A stretch of DNA of 64,000 bases from Halomonas chromatireducens (GCF_001545155.1 NZ_CP014226.1:3629174-3693173), one strand, 5' to 3'; positions 9,314-21,346 are shown, counted from the stretch's first letter. The notes: generated by a model not told the origin, from the letters alone. Numbers and translations: made by a program.

Positions 9314-11854
9314 TTAGAGCGTCCGCTCGACCTTGACCTGATCGAAGACTTCGATCTTGTCGCCAACCTGAACGTCATTGTAGTTCTTCACGCCGATGCC
9401 ACACTCCATGCCGTTACGCACTTCGTTGACGTCGTCCTTGAAGCGACGCAGGGACTCGAGCTCGCCTTCGTAGATGACCACGTTGTCGCGCAATACGCGG
9501 ATCTTCTTGTTGCGATGCACGCTGCCCTCGACCACCATGCAGCCCGCCACGGCGCCGATCTTCGGTGCGCGGAAGACATCACGAACCTCGGCCACGCCGA
9601 CGATCTCTTCCTTCCACTCCGGTGCCAGCATGCCGCTCATGGCCTGCTTCACCTCGTCGATCAGCTGATAGATCACGCTGTAGTAGCGCAGATCCAGGCC
9701 TTCACGCTCGATGATCTCACGGGCGGCCGCATCGGCACGGACGTTGAAGCCGACCACGATGGCCTCGGAGGCCAGCGCCAGGTTGGCATCGGTACCGGTG
9801 ATGCCGCCCACGCCGGAGGAGACCACGGCCACTTCGACTTCGCCGGTGGAGAGCTCTTCCAGGGCGCCCTTGATGGCTTCCAGCGAGCCCTGCACATCGG
9901 CCTTCAGCACGATGTTGACCTTGGCCACCTCGTCCTGGCCCATCTGGCTGAACATGTTCTCCAGCTTGGCCTTCTGCTGGCGTGCGAGACGCACTTCGCG
10001 GTACTTGCCCTGGCGGAAGTTGGCGACCTCGCGGGCCTTCTTCTCGTCGGCCACGACCATGAAGTCGTCACCGGCATCCGGGGTACCGTCGAGGCCCTGG
10101 ATCTCTACCGGCATCGCCGGCCCCACGGCGTCGACCTGCTGGCCGAGCTCGTTGGTCAGCGCCCGTACGCGGCCGTAGTGCAGCCCGGCCAGGACGATGT
10201 CACCCTTGCGCAGGGTACCGTTCTGGACCAGTACGGTGGCCACCGGTCCACGGCCCCTGTCGAGACGCGACTCGACCACGACACCCTTGCCGGGAGCCTC
10301 GGGCACCGCCTTGAGCTCGAGGACTTCGGAAACCAGCTGAATCGCCTCCAGCAGCTCCTCGATACCCTCACCGGTCTTGGCCGAAACGTGAACGAACTGC
10401 GTATCGCCACCCCAGTCCTCGGAAATGACCCCGTGCTGGGAAAGCTCGTTGCGGATACGGTCGAAGTCCGCGCCTTCCTTGTCGATCTTGTTGACCGCCA
10501 CCACCATCGGCACTTCGGCTGCCTTGGAGTGCTCGATCGCCTCGATCGTCTGGGGCATGACGCCATCGTCGGCCGCCACCACCAGGATGACCACGTCGGT
10601 GGCCTTGGCACCACGCGCACGCATGGCGGTAAACGCCGCGTGACCCGGGGTATCGAGGAAGGTCACGCCACCGTGCTCGTCTTCCACGTGGTAGGCGCCG
10701 ATGTGCTGGGTGATACCGCCAGCCTCGCCGGTCGCCACCTTGGCCTTGCGAATATAGTCGAGCAGCGAGGTCTTGCCGTGGTCGACGTGACCCATGACCG
10801 TGACCACCGGCGAGCGAGTGATCTCGTCGCCCTCGTAGGAGATGCCGGACAGCACTTCGGTTTCCAGCGCATCGTCCTTGACCAGCTTGGGCTTGTGGCC
10901 CATCTCCTCGACCACGATGGCCGCGGTGTCCTGATCGATGGTCTGGTTGATGGTCACCGCCGCACCCATGGTGAACATCGCCTTGATGACCTCGTTGGCC
11001 TTGATCGACATCTTGTCGGCCAATTCCGCAACACTGATCGACTCAGGGATGGACACTTCGCGCACGATCGGCTGTGTCGGCTTCTGGAAGCCGTGCTGGC
11101 CGCCGCCCTGGGAGCCACCGCGGCGGCTGCCACGGCGCTCGGAACGCTTGGCCTTCTTGGCGGCACCACCGCGACGACGCTCCTCGCGATCACCGCGATC
11201 CTCATCGTCACGACCACGCCCTTTCTTGGCAGCCGTCTTCTTCGGCGGCGCGGTGCGACGATCGCTGCGACCCTCCTTGGGCGGTGCCGGCGGCTCTGCC
11301 GAAGGCTCCGACTGATCCAACTCAGGGACCGGAATCTGCGGTACCTCGGCGAGCTTGGCTGGGGCTGGCTCCTCGGCGGGTGCCGGTGCGGCAGCCTCGG
11401 CCTTCGCAGCCTCCTCACGTGCCTGGCGCTCGGCGGCACGATCCTTGGCGTCCTCGGCATCCTGCGCTTCGCGCTTGGCCCGAGAATCCGCCATGTCGCC
11501 TACCAGCTGGCGCGGACCGGCGTCCTCCACCGGCTCGGGAGCCGGCGCCTCGTCCTCGGCGCGCTTGACGTAGGTACGCTTCTTGCGCACCTGCACCTCG
11601 ATGGTCTTGCCCCGCTCACCGGTCTTGATGCGGCTCCTTGTCTTGCGGGTCAGGGTAATCCGATTCTTGGCCCCTGCACCGTCGCCGCCGCCATGGCTCT
11701 TGGTGAGATAGTCGAGCAGCTGACGCTTGTCCTCCTCGGACACCGCATCAGTCTCGGCTTTGTGCTCGAGCCCGGCTTCTTTCATCTGTTCCAGCAGGCG
11801 AGGGACGTCGCGCCCCACCTTCGCTGCAAAATCTTTAACGGTCATTTCTGACAT
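9314..11854 (-). CDS. infB: Translation initiation factor IF-2
   Basis: This GTPase brings fMet-tRNA to the 30S subunit. It is 846 residues: an N-terminal IF2N domain ([26 protein letters not shown]), a long charged low-complexity linker rich in Ala, Glu and Arg (about 110-250), a second IF2N-like segment ([22 protein letters not shown]), then the G domain with [12 protein letters not shown] (G1), DTPGHAAF (G3) and NKIDKEGAD (G4), followed by domains II-IV. The start has a GAGGAGGG SD. A second ATG three codons in (MTVKDF) is an alternative start. A 984-codon open frame runs antisense across the gene and is ignored. Confidence 0.97.
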   Translation of the reverse strand: MSEMTVKDFAAKVGRDVPRLLEQMKEAGLEHKAETDAVSEEDKRQLLDYLTKSHGGGDGAGAKNRITLTRKTRSRIKTGERGKTIEVQVRKKRTYVKRAEDEAPAPEPVEDAGPRQLVGDMADSRAKREAQDAEDAKDRAAERQAREEAAKAEAAAPAPAEEPAPAKLAEVPQIPVPELDQSEPSAEPPAPPKEGRSDRRTAPPKKTAAKKGRGRDDEDRGDREERRRGGAAKKAKRSERRGSRRGGSQGGGQHGFQKPTQPIVREVSIPESISVAELADKMSIKANEVIKAMFTMGAAVTINQTIDQDTAAIVVEEMGHKPKLVKDDALETEVLSGISYEGDEITRSPVVTVMGHVDHGKTSLLDYIRKAKVATGEAGGITQHIGAYHVEDEHGGVTFLDTPGHAAFTAMRARGAKATDVVILVVAADDGVMPQTIEAIEHSKAAEVPMVVAVNKIDKEGADFDRIRNELSQHGVISEDWGGDTQFVHVSAKTGEGIEELLEAIQLVSEVLELKAVPEAPGKGVVVESRLDRGRGPVATVLVQNGTLRKGDIVLAGLHYGRVRALTNELGQQVDAVGPAMPVEIQGLDGTPDAGDDFMVVADEKKAREVANFRQGKYREVRLARQQKAKLENMFSQMGQDEVAKVNIVLKADVQGSLEAIKGALEELSTGEVEVAVVSSGVGGITGTDANLALASEAIVVGFNVRADAAAREIIEREGLDLRYYSVIYQLIDEVKQAMSGMLAPEWKEEIVGVAEVRDVFRAPKIGAVAGCMVVEGSVHRNKKIRVLRDNVVIYEGELESLRRFKDDVNEVRNGMECGIGVKNYNDVQVGDKIEVFDQVKVERTL

Positions 11855-11881
11855 GTTGACCCTCCTCAGCCCGTGACCCGT

Positions 11882-13375
11882 TTACTGTTCGTCCGCGAAC
11901 CAGGGCGCACGGGCAGTCATGATCAGTGATGCAGCGCGCTCCTCGTCCATGCCCTCGATGTCCATCAGATCGTCGACGGACTGCTCGGCGAGGTCCTCCA
12001 TGGTGACAATGCCGCGACTCGCCAGAATGAAGGCCAGATGACGCTCCATGCCCTCCATTTCCAGCAGGTCATCGGCCGGCTGAGCACCGTCCAGCGCCTC
12101 CTCGGAGGCAATGGCCAGGTTCAGCAGTTCATCCTTGGCACGCGCACGCAGCTCTTCCACCAGTTCCTCATCGAGCTCCTCGATCTCGAGAATTTCCTCG
12201 AGGGGCACGTAGGCGATCTCTTCCAGGGTGGTGAAACCCTCCTCCACCAGCAGCCGGGCGAGGTCATCCTCGATATCCAGATGCTGAATGAAATGCTCGA
12301 CCAGGCTGTCGATCTCCTGCTCTCGCTTGTCTTCGGCCTCGCCCTCGGTCATGACGTTGATTCGCCATCCGGTGAGCTCCGAGGCCAGGCGCACGTTCTG
12401 GCCGCTACGACCGATGGCCTGGGCCAGATTGTCCTCGGCAACCGCCACGTCCATGGCATGCGCGTCCTCGTCAACGAGGATGGAACCGACATCCGCCGGC
12501 GCCATGGCGTTGATCACCAGCTGGGCGGGGTTGTCGTCCCACAGGATGATATCGACCCGCTCGTTCTGCAGCTCGCTGGACACCGCCTGCACCCTCGAAC
12601 CCCGCATGCCGACACAGGCACCCACCGGATCGATGCGCCGGTCGTTGGTCTTGACCGCGATCTTGGCCCGGGAGCCGGGATCCCGCGCAGCTCCCTTGAT
12701 CTCGATGAGCTGCTCGGCAATCTCCGGCACCTCGATCTTGAACAGTTCGATGATCAGCTCGGGGCAGGTACGCGACAGGATCAGCTGGGCGCCACGCGCA
12801 TCGGCATCGACCTTTGTCAGCAGCGCCCGGACCCGATCGTTCATGCGGTAGCGCTCGCCGGGGATCATCTCGCCACGCGGCAGGAACGCCTCGGCGTTGT
12901 CGCCCAGGTCGATGATCAGGCCGTCGCGGGTGGTCTTCTTGACGATACCGGCGACCAGTTCGCCCTCGCGCTCGGCGTACTGACGCACCACCTCGGCACG
13001 CTCGGCTTCGCGCACCTTCTGCACGATGACCTGCTTGGCGGTCTGGGCGGCGATACGACCGAAGGCGGCATTCTCGATCTGCTCCTCGACCACGTCGCCC
13101 CGTTTGAGCGGCGGATCGCGACGCTCGGCGAAGGACTCCTTGATCTCGGCATCGGGGTTCTCGAACTCGTCGTCTTCCACCACTTCCCAGCGACGAAAGG
13201 TTTCGTATTCGCCGGTGTAACGGTCGATGTGAACACGCACGCTCACTTCCCGACCCTCGAAGCGCTTGCGTGATGCGCTGGCCAGGGCCGCCTCGACGGC
13301 CTCGAAGATCACATCGCGGGGCACGCCTTTTTCATTGGAGATCGCATCGACGACCGTCAGAATTTCTTTACTCAT
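11882..13375 (-). CDS. nusA: Transcription termination/antitermination factor NusA
   Basis: NusA binds RNA polymerase and RNA, affecting pausing, termination and rRNA antitermination. I start at the ATG at 13375 (497 residues, [21 protein letters not shown]) preceded by GAGGCAAAGG; the frame is open further upstream but without homology. The order is NTD, S1 ([26 protein letters not shown], about 134-159), KH1/KH2 ([35 protein letters not shown]), then two acidic C-terminal repeats, as in E. coli NusA. It lies 53 bases after rimP and 27 before infB. Confidence 0.96.
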   Translation of the reverse strand: MSKEILTVVDAISNEKGVPRDVIFEAVEAALASASRKRFEGREVSVRVHIDRYTGEYETFRRWEVVEDDEFENPDAEIKESFAERRDPPLKRGDVVEEQIENAAFGRIAAQTAKQVIVQKVREAERAEVVRQYAEREGELVAGIVKKTTRDGLIIDLGDNAEAFLPRGEMIPGERYRMNDRVRALLTKVDADARGAQLILSRTCPELIIELFKIEVPEIAEQLIEIKGAARDPGSRAKIAVKTNDRRIDPVGACVGMRGSRVQAVSSELQNERVDIILWDDNPAQLVINAMAPADVGSILVDEDAHAMDVAVAEDNLAQAIGRSGQNVRLASELTGWRINVMTEGEAEDKREQEIDSLVEHFIQHLDIEDDLARLLVEEGFTTLEEIAYVPLEEILEIEELDEELVEELRARAKDELLNLAIASEEALDGAQPADDLLEMEGMERHLAFILASRGIVTMEDLAEQSVDDLMDIEGMDEERAASLIMTARAPWFADEQ

Positions 13376-13428
13376 GCCTTTGCCTCGCCAGAAAACCTGT
13401 CCATATGCACCGATCTCGGCCTTCAACC

Positions 13429-13890
13429 TCAGTCTTCGAACCGTGGCACCACACGTGCCTGATCGATGCTTTCGATGGGAAAGCAATACTCTTCGCCGTC
13501 CTGCTGCAACAGCACCTCGTCGTCCTCGATGCCGGCCAGCAGTCCCTGGAACTTGCGCCGCCCATCGAAGGGTACCCGCAGCTTCAGCGCCACCTGATGT
13601 CCCGCAAAGCGAGAGAACTGGTCGAGGGTGAAGAGCGGCCGGTCCATGCCCGGCGACGACACCTCCAGGCGATACTCACCCGGAATGGGATCTTCCACGT
13701 CGAGTACGGCGCTGACCTGGCGACTGATATCAGCGCAATGGTCCACGCTCACACCCTCGGCATGATCAATGTAGATCACAACACGGGAATGCTTGCCCTG
13801 GGGGCGATAGTCGATGCCCCAGAGCTCGAAACCCATGGCGGTGACCACCGGCTCGATTAGCGCATACAGCGCAGCGTCCTTGAGTGCCAC
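13429..13890 (-). CDS. rimP: Ribosome maturation factor RimP
   Basis: RimP is needed for 30S assembly. I choose the GTG at 13890 (153 residues, [28 protein letters not shown]) because AGGAG lies eight bases upstream and because the longer open frame would run into the terminator hairpin at 14017-14036. The family motifs [34 protein letters not shown] and the C-terminal SH3-like segment are present. It is the first protein gene of the operon, after tRNA-fMet. Confidence 0.94.
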   Translation of the reverse strand: MALKDAALYALIEPVVTAMGFELWGIDYRPQGKHSRVVIYIDHAEGVSVDHCADISRQVSAVLDVEDPIPGEYRLEVSSPGMDRPLFTLDQFSRFAGHQVALKLRVPFDGRRKFQGLLAGIEDDEVLLQQDGEEYCFPIESIDQARVVPRFED

Positions 13891-14009
13891 AGAGAAAGCT
13901 CCTACAGCCGTTGCATCAGGCACCTGGCCGGGAGTAAACAGGAAAGCTAGGTGGCTGATTGGCGTTGCCCGGATAAGCGCTGCCGGCCTGGGCCAACAGT
14001 AAGCTGCTA

Positions 14010-14036
14010 ACAAAAAGCCCCTTCGCAGGAAGGGGC
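14010..14036 (-). terminator. Terminator between tRNA-fMet and rimP
   Basis: The 8-bp stem GCCCCTTC/GAAGGGGC (14017-14024 with 14029-14036) is followed on the minus strand by TTTTTG. It lies after the tRNA and before rimP, so it would end the tRNA transcript or act as an attenuator for rimP-nusA. Confidence 0.85.
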
Positions 14037-14104
14037 CTTTCACAAGAAACCTGTAGTACCACTTCAGCGCTCATGACTGCCTCGCAAGACAGCTGACCGG
14101 AAGA

Positions 14105-14181
<77 letters not shown>

Positions 14182-14332
14182 ACATTCCAGGTCGGCGATT
14201 GTAGGTGCCTGATGCGCTTGAGTCAAGCCGCATTGGCGCTTACAACCCTTCTTCTTACAACCTTCCTGGTGCCAATCCTGCTTCTGTCGTCTCGTGATCT
14301 CCTGACAAGCCAGCGGATCACGTCGTTTCAGA

Positions 14333-14419
14333 TGGTGCCGAAGGCGGGACTTGAACCCGCACGACCTTACGGTCACTACCCCCTCAAGATAGCGTGTCTA
14401 CCAATTCCACCACTTCGGC
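14333..14419 (-). tRNA. tRNA-Leu (GAG)
   Basis: An 87-base class II tRNA with a long variable arm, anticodon loop TTGAGGG (GAG), acceptor GCCGAAG/CTTCGGC and encoded CCA at 14333-14335. It lies between secG and tRNA-fMet on the same strand, so it could be processed from a secG-tRNA transcript. The 151 bases between the two tRNAs hold nothing else I can support. Confidence 0.95.
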
Positions 14420-14444
14420 TTTCTTGATGTCTGGAGCCTCAACC

Positions 14445-14801
14445 TTAGTCGTTGCTTTCTTCCAGCACTGGCGCGGTATTATCCACGTCACGGGCGTCGT
14501 CGTCAAGGGTCGGCACGCCGTTCTGCTGCTCGATCAGGCGGGCATCGGGGATGCCGACTTCCGGCGCCTGGGCCTGCGTAGCAAACCAGGCCAGCGTCAA
14601 CGACGTGGCGAAGAAGGTCACCGCCAGCACGGCCGTGGCGCGGGACATGAAACCGCCACTGCCTCGCGAGCCGAACACGGTCTGGGAGGCACCGCCACCG
14701 AAGGCGGCGCCGGCTTCGGCGCCCTTGCCCTGCTGCAGCAGGATGAGGACAACCAGGGCGATGGCGATCACCACATGGATCATGAGAATGGCAACTTGCA
14801 T
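14445..14801 (-). CDS. secG: Preprotein translocase subunit SecG
   Basis: SecG is the small SecYEG subunit that helps SecA-driven export. I take the ATG at 14801 (118 residues; MQVAILMIHVVIAIALVVLILLQQGKGAEAGAAFGGGASQTVFGSRG), dropping eight unconserved upstream codons. Two membrane helices are visible (about 3-22 and 54-73), separated by the conserved cytoplasmic GAAFGGGASQTVFGSRG. The C-terminal tail is acidic. It directly follows tpiA, the usual tpiA-secG-tRNA-Leu order. Confidence 0.94.
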   Translation of the reverse strand: MQVAILMIHVVIAIALVVLILLQQGKGAEAGAAFGGGASQTVFGSRGSGGFMSRATAVLAVTFFATSLTLAWFATQAQAPEVGIPDARLIEQQNGVPTLDDDARDVDNTAPVLEESND

Positions 14802-14806
14802 GGAAT

Positions 14807-15556
14807 TCAACCTGCTGACTGACAAATGGCTAGAAAATCGTCGACCTTGAGCGAAGCACCGCCCACGAGGCCGCCGTCGATGTCCGGCTGGGCCAGCAGC
14901 TCAGCCGCGTTATTTGCGTTCATGCTGCCGCCGTAAAGCAATCGCATCCCTGCCGCCAGCCCGCGATCGAAGCTGGCCTGATACTTTCGAATCCCGGCCA
15001 TTACTTCCTGGGCCTGGCCGGGTGTCGCCGTGCGACCGGTGCCTATCGCCCAGACCGGCTCATAGGCGATAACCACCCGTGGACGCTGTTCGGGCTCGAG
15101 GCGCGCCATCACGTAGCCCACCTGGCCCAGCACCACTTCCATGGTGTGACCCGCGTCCCGCTCCTCCAGGCTCTCTCCCACGCAGAGGATAGGCGTGATA
15201 TCGACACTGAGCGCAGCCAGCAGCCGATCATGCACGGCCTCGTCGTTTTCGCGGTAGAGCTGGCGGCGTTCAGAGTGCCCCACCAGCGCATATCTCACGC
15301 CGAATTCCCGCAACATCTGGCCGCTCACCTCACCCGTGCGGGCTCCGGAATGCAGCGGGTTGAGCGTCTGGGCACCCAGTTCGAGCGAGGTATCGGCAAA
15401 GGCCCGCTGCGCCATGTCCAGGTAAGGAAAGGGCGGGAGTATGACCACATCCAGCGACGCCGGGAGCACGGTACGGGGAAAGGCACGACCGAAATCCTCG
15501 ACCAGAGAGGCCGAACCGTTCATCTTCCAGTTCCCGGCAATCAGCGGCGTTCGCAT
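14807..15556 (-). CDS. tpiA: Triosephosphate isomerase
   Basis: TpiA interconverts dihydroxyacetone phosphate and glyceraldehyde 3-phosphate. The 249-residue TIM barrel has the substrate Lys in AGNWKMNG (about 7-14), His in VGHSERRQ (about 94-101), catalytic Glu in VIAYEPVWAIGTG (about 162-174) and the phosphate-binding LLYGGSMNANNA. The ATG has GAGGA upstream. gap and pyk of the same pathway occur at the far end of the window but are not linked. Confidence 0.97.
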   Translation of the reverse strand: MRTPLIAGNWKMNGSASLVEDFGRAFPRTVLPASLDVVILPPFPYLDMAQRAFADTSLELGAQTLNPLHSGARTGEVSGQMLREFGVRYALVGHSERRQLYRENDEAVHDRLLAALSVDITPILCVGESLEERDAGHTMEVVLGQVGYVMARLEPEQRPRVVIAYEPVWAIGTGRTATPGQAQEVMAGIRKYQASFDRGLAAGMRLLYGGSMNANNAAELLAQPDIDGGLVGGASLKVDDFLAICQSAG

Positions 15557-15629
15557 ACGGCGTCCTCTTTCAAAGTGGTGCGAAATGGTATAGGAGGCGT
15601 CGTGTCAAGACAACCATTCGGCGCGGTCG

Positions 15630-16979
15630 TCAGCCCAACTGCTGCTGCACTTCGGCGGCCAGGCGTCGAGCCATGCCCTCCACATCGAGATGCGCCCGCC
15701 CCTCCACCATCACGCGAATCAGCGGTTCTGTGCCCGAAGGACGAAGCAGTACGCGACCCTCGTCGCCCAACTCCTCTTCCAAGGAAGCTACCGCATCCTT
15801 GACCGCCGAGCTCTCCATCAAGGACTTGGCATCGCTGCCCGGCGTCAGGCGCACATTCACCAGCACCTGGGGTACCTTCTCCAGGCCCGACAACAGGCTC
15901 TTGAGCGACCTGTCTTCCGCGACCATGATCGCCAGCACCTGCAATGCCGACACGATACCGTCACCGGTGCTCTGCACGTCGGCACAGACGATGTGACCGG
16001 ACGACTCGCCGCCCAGCTGCCACTCGTTGGCAACCAGGCGCTCCACCACGTAGCGGTCCCCCACCTTGGCGCGCTCGAAGGGAACGCCCATCGCCTCCAG
16101 CGCCATGGCAAGCCCGAAGTTGGTCATCAGGGTACCCACCACGCCACCGTTGAGCTGCCCCCGCTCATGCCGGTCTCGGGCGATCAGGTAGAGGATGTCG
16201 TCGCCATCGATCTCGCGCCCGTCGGCATCGACCATCAACACCCGATCGCCATCGCCATCGAAGGCAATGCCTAGATCGGCACTTTGCTGGATCACCGCGG
16301 CACGCAGCGTGGCCGGGTACGTGGAACCTACGTCGCGGTTGATATTGAGCCCGTCGGGGCTCGCCCCCACCAGGCTGATCTCGGCACCCAGCTCGCGGAA
16401 GACGCTGGGGGCTATGTGGTAGGTAGCCCCGTGGGCGCAGTCCAGCACGATCTTCAGCCCATGCAGGCTGACACGCTTGGGCACCGTGGACTTGCAGAAC
16501 TCGATGTAGCGGCCGGCGGCATCGTCGATGCGCACCGCCTTGCCCAGCCGATCGGCGGCCACCGTGGTCAGCGGCTCGTCCAGCATCGCCTCGATGCGCT
16601 CCTCGATCTCGTCGGCCAGCTTGGTGCCTTCGGTGGAGAAAAACTTGATGCCGTTGTCGGCAAAGGGATTATGCGACGCCGAAATCACGATACCGGCATC
16701 GGCCCGGAAGGTCCGCGTCAGATAGGCGATCCCCGGCGTTGGCATCGGGCCGAGCAGGGCCACGTCGACCCCCGCCGCCGAGAGCCCCGCCTCCAGCGCC
16801 GACTCGAACATGTAGCCCGAGATACGGGTGTCCTTTCCGATCAGCACACGAGCGCGCCCGTTGTCCCGGGCCAGCACGCGACCCATGGCCCAGCCCAGCT
16901 TCAGCATGAAGTCGGCGGTGATCGGATATTCACCCACCGTACCCCGAATCCCGTCGGTACCGAAATAGCGTCTAGTCAT
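15630..16979 (-). CDS. glmM: Phosphoglucosamine mutase
   Basis: GlmM converts glucosamine-6-phosphate to glucosamine-1-phosphate for peptidoglycan and LPS. The 449-residue protein shows [12 protein letters not shown] at the N-terminus, the phosphoserine loop [17 protein letters not shown] (about 94-110), the metal loop [12 protein letters not shown] (about 239-250) and the C-terminal phosphate loop [15 protein letters not shown] (about 415-429). Its start overlaps the folP end by eight bases, as in the common ftsH-folP-glmM cluster. Confidence 0.97.
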   Translation of the reverse strand: MTRRYFGTDGIRGTVGEYPITADFMLKLGWAMGRVLARDNGRARVLIGKDTRISGYMFESALEAGLSAAGVDVALLGPMPTPGIAYLTRTFRADAGIVISASHNPFADNGIKFFSTEGTKLADEIEERIEAMLDEPLTTVAADRLGKAVRIDDAAGRYIEFCKSTVPKRVSLHGLKIVLDCAHGATYHIAPSVFRELGAEISLVGASPDGLNINRDVGSTYPATLRAAVIQQSADLGIAFDGDGDRVLMVDADGREIDGDDILYLIARDRHERGQLNGGVVGTLMTNFGLAMALEAMGVPFERAKVGDRYVVERLVANEWQLGGESSGHIVCADVQSTGDGIVSALQVLAIMVAEDRSLKSLLSGLEKVPQVLVNVRLTPGSDAKSLMESSAVKDAVASLEEELGDEGRVLLRPSGTEPLIRVMVEGRAHLDVEGMARRLAAEVQQQLG

Positions 16980-17838
16980 GCTCGCAGCCTTCCCTAAGCA
17001 CGGCCCATGTCATGTTTACCGCATCCAGGACTGGGCCAACATCATGGACGCGCAGAATGCTTGCGCCGCGCTCGACGGCCAGTGACGCCAGCGCCAGGCC
17101 ACCTGGCAGTCGCTCCTCGACCGGCCGCCCGAGCACCTTGCCGATCATGCTCTTGCGCGACATCCCCACCATCAGCGGAAGCCCCTGAGTGCTCAGATCA
17201 CTCAAGCGATTGAGCAGCCTCAGATTGTGCTCGACGCTCTTGCCGAAGCCGAATCCCGGGTCGAGCAGCAGGCGCTCACGCCGCAGCCCGGCGGCTTCGC
17301 AGGCAGCGACTCGTGACTCGAGAAAATCGCTGACCGAGGCCTCTACCGGCACATCATAGCGAGGGGCGTGCTGCATGTCCCGCGGCTCGCCCTGCATGTG
17401 CATCAGACAGACCGGCAGGCCGGTACCCAGCGCTGCTTCAAGCGCCCCCTCACGCTGCAGGGCACGAACATCATTGATCATCCCCGCGCCCATCGCGGCG
17501 ACTTCCCGCATCACCACGGGACTGCTGGTATCCACCGACACCAGGGCGTCAAGCTCGCGCACCAGACGCTCGACCACCGGCATGACACGATCCAGCTCCT
17601 GCTGGGTGGAGACATCCCGGGAACCAGGCCGGGTGGATTCGCCCCCCACATCGATGATCGCCGCGCCCTCGGCAAGCATGCGCTCGGCATGCCGCACGGC
17701 ATCGTCGATGACGGTGTGCTGGCCACCGTCAGAGAAGGAGTCGGGTGTGACGTTGAGAATCCCCATGATGCGGGGGTAAGAGAGATCGAGACGGTGACGC
17801 CCGCACGGCAGCCAGGTGGGTGTAGCGGTTTCCATCAT
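16972..17838 (-). CDS. folP: Dihydropteroate synthase
   Basis: FolP joins p-aminobenzoate to the HPPK product; it is the sulfonamide target. From the ATG at 17838 it is 288 residues; the open frame extends 17 codons upstream but AGGA eight bases before this ATG supports it (the next codon is also ATG). [16 protein letters not shown] is the pterin/phosphate signature; [34 protein letters not shown] and [10 protein letters not shown] follow in order. It lies between ftsH and glmM. Confidence 0.95.
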   Translation of the reverse strand: MMETATPTWLPCGRHRLDLSYPRIMGILNVTPDSFSDGGQHTVIDDAVRHAERMLAEGAAIIDVGGESTRPGSRDVSTQQELDRVMPVVERLVRELDALVSVDTSSPVVMREVAAMGAGMINDVRALQREGALEAALGTGLPVCLMHMQGEPRDMQHAPRYDVPVEASVSDFLESRVAACEAAGLRRERLLLDPGFGFGKSVEHNLRLLNRLSDLSTQGLPLMVGMSRKSMIGKVLGRPVEERLPGGLALASLAVERGASILRVHDVGPVLDAVNMTWAVLREGCEHD

Positions 17839-17887
17839 GCAATCGGTCCTGTTGCGGCATGCTGACAAAACGGTTGCCCCGCATGGC

Positions 17888-17909
17888 AAAGGCGCCCCAG
17901 AGGGGCGCC
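17888..17909 (-). terminator. Hairpin after ftsH
   Basis: The perfect 8-bp stem GGCGCCCC/GGGGCGCC (17891-17898 with 17902-17909) is followed on the minus strand by only TTT. It is a modest terminator or attenuator between ftsH and folP. Confidence 0.55.
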
Positions 17910-17928
17910 TGCCTGCGATGAGTCGATA

Positions 17929-19974
17929 TCAGGACCCGGCCGGACCACCCAGCGGGTCTGACGGGCGACGACGCGGCTCCTCGTCTTCATCCTCATCACC
18001 ATTACCACTATCGCTACCATCGCTGCTGCTGTCTCCACCACTGCCGCCATCGGTGGGTCCGGCCGCCTCGGGCTCGGGTTCGGACTCTTCGCCGGTAGAC
18101 GGCGTCTCGCCGGTTACCGGTGCGCCGGTGCCGGAATCGCCGTCCTCCCAGTCCTTGGGCGGCCGCGGCGCGCGGCCCTCCATGATATCGCGGAGCTGGT
18201 CGGCGTCGATGGTCTCGTAGAGCATCAGCGCATCGGCCATGGCGTCAAGCTTGTCGCGATTCTCCTCGAGGATCTGCTGCGCCTTGGCGTAGCATTCATC
18301 GATGATCTTGCGCACCTCCTTGTCGAGGCGCGATGTGGTCTCGCCGGACTTGAGCTTGCCGCCCTGGCCGGGACCGCCGAGGAACTGGTGGGACTCGTCC
18401 TCATCGTACATGATCGGACCCATCTCCTCGGAGAGGCCCCACTTGGCCACCATGTTGTGGGCCAGCTCGGTGGCGCGCTTGATGTCGTTCGACGCCCCGG
18501 TAGTGACACCGTTGGGACCCAGCGTCATCTCCTCGGCGATACGGCCGCCGAACAGCGAGCAGATCTGGCTGAGAATCTGCTGACGCGACAGGCTGTAACG
18601 GTCCTGCTCGGGCAGGAACATGGTCACGCCCAGCGCTCGGCCGCGGGGGATGATGGTCACCTTGTAGACCGGGTCGTGCTCCGGCATCACCAGACCGATG
18701 ATGGCGTGGCCCGACTCGTGATAGGCGGTGTTGAGCTTCTCCTTGTCGGTCATGACCATGGACTTGCGCTCGGCGCCCATCATGATCTTGTCCTTGGCCA
18801 GCTCCAGCTCTTCCATGCTCACCAGACGCTTGTTGCGGCGTGCGGCGAAGAGCGCCGCCTCGTTGACCAGGTTGGCCAGATCGGCGCCGGAGAAACCGGG
18901 CGTGCCTCGGGCGATCAGCGACGGCTTGACGTCGTCGCCCAGCGGCACCTTGCGCAGGTGTACGTTGAGGATATGCTCGCGGCCCCGAATATCCGGCAGC
19001 CCCACCACTACCTGGCGGTCGAAGCGCCCCGGGCGCAGCAGCGCCGGATCGAGCACGTCAGGACGGTTGGTGGCGGCAATGACTATGACGCCCTCGTTGG
19101 CCTCGAAGCCATCCATTTCTACCAGCAGCTGGTTCAGGGTCTGCTCGCGCTCGTCGTTGCCACCGCCCATGCCGGCGCCGCGGGAGCGACCCACCGCATC
19201 GATCTCGTCGATGAAGATGATGCAGGGCGCCTGCTTCTTGGCCTGCTCGAACATGTCGCGCACACGGGACGCACCCACACCGACGAACATCTCGACGAAG
19301 TCTGAGCCGGAGATCGAGAAGAACGGTACCTTGGCCTCGCCGGCGATGGACTTGGCGAGCAGCGTCTTACCGGTACCCGGCGGGCCCACCATCAGCACGC
19401 CGCGGGGAATGGTGCCGCCCAGGCGCTGGAACTTGGAGGGATCACGCAGGAAGTCGACCAGCTCCTCAACCTCCTCCTTGGCCTCGTCACACCCGGCCAC
19501 GTCGGCGAAGGTGGTCTTGATCTGATCCTGGGAGAGCAGCTTGGCCTTGGACTTGCCGAAGCTCATCGGACCGCCCTTGCCGCCGGCTCCGCCCTGCATC
19601 TGACGCATGAAGAACATGAAGATGGCAAGAATCAGTAGAATCGGGAAGCTGGCGATCAGCAGCCGCGTCCACAGGCTCTGCTGCTGCGGCTCCTTGCCCA
19701 CCACGGTGACGTTGTTGGTCAGCAGATCATCCATCAGCCGGGGGTCTTCCGCTGCGGGCCGGATGGTCTGGAATTCCGACCCGTCCTGACGCTCACCGGT
19801 GATGGTGTGGCCATCGATGGTCACGCTGCGGATCTGTTGATTCTGCACCTGCTGGACGAACTGGGAGTAGTTCATCGTCTGCGGTGTGGTATCGACGGTA
19901 AAGTTGTTGAATACCGTGAGCAATACTGCGGCGATAACCAACCACAGAATCAGGTTCTTTGCCATATCGTTCAA
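17929..19974 (-). CDS. ftsH: ATP-dependent zinc metalloprotease FtsH
   Basis: A membrane AAA+ protease that degrades sigma-32, LpxC-type regulators and damaged membrane proteins. It is 681 residues: TM1 (about 6-23), periplasmic domain, TM2 (about 103-121), Walker [14 protein letters not shown], Walker [16 protein letters not shown], and the zinc motif HESGH with a downstream third ligand. The C-terminal 70 residues are acidic and Ser/Gly-rich. The TTG at 19974 ([12 protein letters not shown]) fits the GAGGGT SD best; an ATG three codons later is the alternative. Confidence 0.95.
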   Translation of the reverse strand: MNDMAKNLILWLVIAAVLLTVFNNFTVDTTPQTMNYSQFVQQVQNQQIRSVTIDGHTITGERQDGSEFQTIRPAAEDPRLMDDLLTNNVTVVGKEPQQQSLWTRLLIASFPILLILAIFMFFMRQMQGGAGGKGGPMSFGKSKAKLLSQDQIKTTFADVAGCDEAKEEVEELVDFLRDPSKFQRLGGTIPRGVLMVGPPGTGKTLLAKSIAGEAKVPFFSISGSDFVEMFVGVGASRVRDMFEQAKKQAPCIIFIDEIDAVGRSRGAGMGGGNDEREQTLNQLLVEMDGFEANEGVIVIAATNRPDVLDPALLRPGRFDRQVVVGLPDIRGREHILNVHLRKVPLGDDVKPSLIARGTPGFSGADLANLVNEAALFAARRNKRLVSMEELELAKDKIMMGAERKSMVMTDKEKLNTAYHESGHAIIGLVMPEHDPVYKVTIIPRGRALGVTMFLPEQDRYSLSRQQILSQICSLFGGRIAEEMTLGPNGVTTGASNDIKRATELAHNMVAKWGLSEEMGPIMYDEDESHQFLGGPGQGGKLKSGETTSRLDKEVRKIIDECYAKAQQILEENRDKLDAMADALMLYETIDADQLRDIMEGRAPRPPKDWEDGDSGTGAPVTGETPSTGEESEPEPEAAGPTDGGSGGDSSSDGSDSGNGDEDEDEEPRRRPSDPLGGPAGS

Positions 19975-20153
19975 GGGCCTACCCTCGTTGCAAGCATCTG
20001 TCGGCCGAAACGCCTGTTTGTAAGACCACGCACTGCGGGGCGTGTTCCGCCCAGCCGTGGGGGCTATGTCTGCCCATACTGTGACATAGTTGAGCAGCCC
20101 TGTCCGGCCATTGCGCCGTTAGTCTTTGACTATCATTGTGGCCGAGCCGGAGC

Positions 20154-20861
20154 TCAGCCGCGAAATCCTTCCGCCAGCAGGTACACTTCACGCGAACGAG
20201 CACGCGAGGCCTCTGGCTTGCGGGTCACCACCCGGCTGAAACTGTCGCGCAGCTCCTTGAGGTAGGTATCGAAGCCTTCGCCCTGGAACACCTTGGCGAG
20301 GAAGCGACCCTGTGGCTTCAATGTCTGGCGAGCCAGGCCAAGCGCCAGCTCCACCAGGTACATGGCCTGGGGTTGATCGATGGCCGCCATACCACTCATA
20401 TTGGGGGCCATGTCGGACATCACAAGGTCTACCGGCCGATTGCCCAGGGTCTCGAGTATCGCATCGAGTACCGATTCCTCGGTGAAATCGCCCTGAATGA
20501 AGTCGACGCCGGCAAGGGCGTCCATCTCCAGGATGTCGGAGGCGATCACCACGCCACTGGGGCCTACCTTCTCGGCGGCCACCTGGCTCCAGCCGCCCGG
20601 CGCCGCACCCAGGTCGATCACCGCCATGCCCGGCCGGAACAGCCGGTCCTTCTCGTCCAGCGCCAGCAGCTTGTAGCTGGCCCGGCTACGATAGCCATCC
20701 TGCCAGCTCTGCTGCACGAACCGGTCGTCGAAGTGCTCCTTCAGCCAGCCTTTGCTGGTCTTGCTTGCCCCGGCCTTGCCCGACGCACGCTTGTCGCCGG
20801 AACTGGACGCATCGCCACGCGAGGAGGGAGTGGAACGAGCCACGGCATCACCTTGAGACAT
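20154..20861 (-). CDS. rlmE: 23S rRNA 2'-O-ribose U2552 methyltransferase
   Basis: RlmE (FtsJ/RrmJ) methylates U2552 in the A-loop of 23S rRNA and is heat-inducible in E. coli. The Rossmann SAM site [17 protein letters not shown] is at about 78-94, followed by the K-D-K-E-type residues ([25 protein letters not shown]). The first 38 residues are Ser/Lys-rich and not conserved. An internal GTG at residue 7, preceded by AAGGTGAT, is an alternative start. It neighbours ftsH (179-base gap) and is divergent from yhbY, the common order. Confidence 0.94.
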   Translation of the reverse strand: MSQGDAVARSTPSSRGDASSSGDKRASGKAGASKTSKGWLKEHFDDRFVQQSWQDGYRSRASYKLLALDEKDRLFRPGMAVIDLGAAPGGWSQVAAEKVGPSGVVIASDILEMDALAGVDFIQGDFTEESVLDAILETLGNRPVDLVMSDMAPNMSGMAAIDQPQAMYLVELALGLARQTLKPQGRFLAKVFQGEGFDTYLKELRDSFSRVVTRKPEASRARSREVYLLAEGFRG

Positions 20862-21019
20862 CGTTTGAAATAGGGATCTGTAAAGCCATTAGACCAGCGC
20901 CAGAAGCGGCAAGGTGCGAAGCGAAACGGCAGCCGCCGAGAAGCGCTTGAATGCTTTCGTCGAGACGCGTTTCACCGTACCATGGTGCGCTGAGCGCAAC
21001 CGGGAAGACGCAACATACC

Positions 21020-21346
21020 ATGAGCTTGTCACAGGCACAAAAGAAAGCATTTCGCAGTATCGGCCACCACCTCACCCCGGTGGTAACGGTATCCGAAAAC
21101 GGCGTATCCGAGGGGCTGCTGGCCGAACTCGATCGCGCGCTCAACGACCACGAGCTGATCAAGGTCAAGCTGGCCCTGACGGAGCGTGATGACCGCGCCG
21201 CTGCGCTGGAGGCCCTGCTGACCGCGAGCCGGGCCGAGCGGGTACAGACCATCGGCAAGATGGCGCTGCTCTATCGAGCCAACCCCAAGGGCAACCCCAA
21301 GCTCTCCAACGTCAAGCGCTTCGAGGGCCACCACGGCCGCCACTGA
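21020..21346 (+). CDS. yhbY: YhbY-type CRM-domain RNA-binding protein
   Basis: This small CRM-domain protein associates with pre-50S particles in E. coli. The 108 residues from the ATG at 21020 begin MSLSQAQKKAFRSIGHHLTPVVTVSENGVSEGLL and contain the CRM surface NDHELIKVKL and the GNPKLSN loop (GxxG-like). The frame is open another 23 codons upstream without conservation. It is divergent from rlmE and convergent with greA. Confidence 0.92.
   Translation: MSLSQAQKKAFRSIGHHLTPVVTVSENGVSEGLLAELDRALNDHELIKVKLALTERDDRAAALEALLTASRAERVQTIGKMALLYRANPKGNPKLSNVKRFEGHHGRH

Noticed and set aside
8897..11851. Open frame of 984 codons on the plus strand across infB and rbfA
   Set aside because: It is antisense to infB, whose domains and motifs are all present. 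Its Asp/His/Leu/Val-rich sequence is the typical mirror of a GC-rich gene; no known domain.
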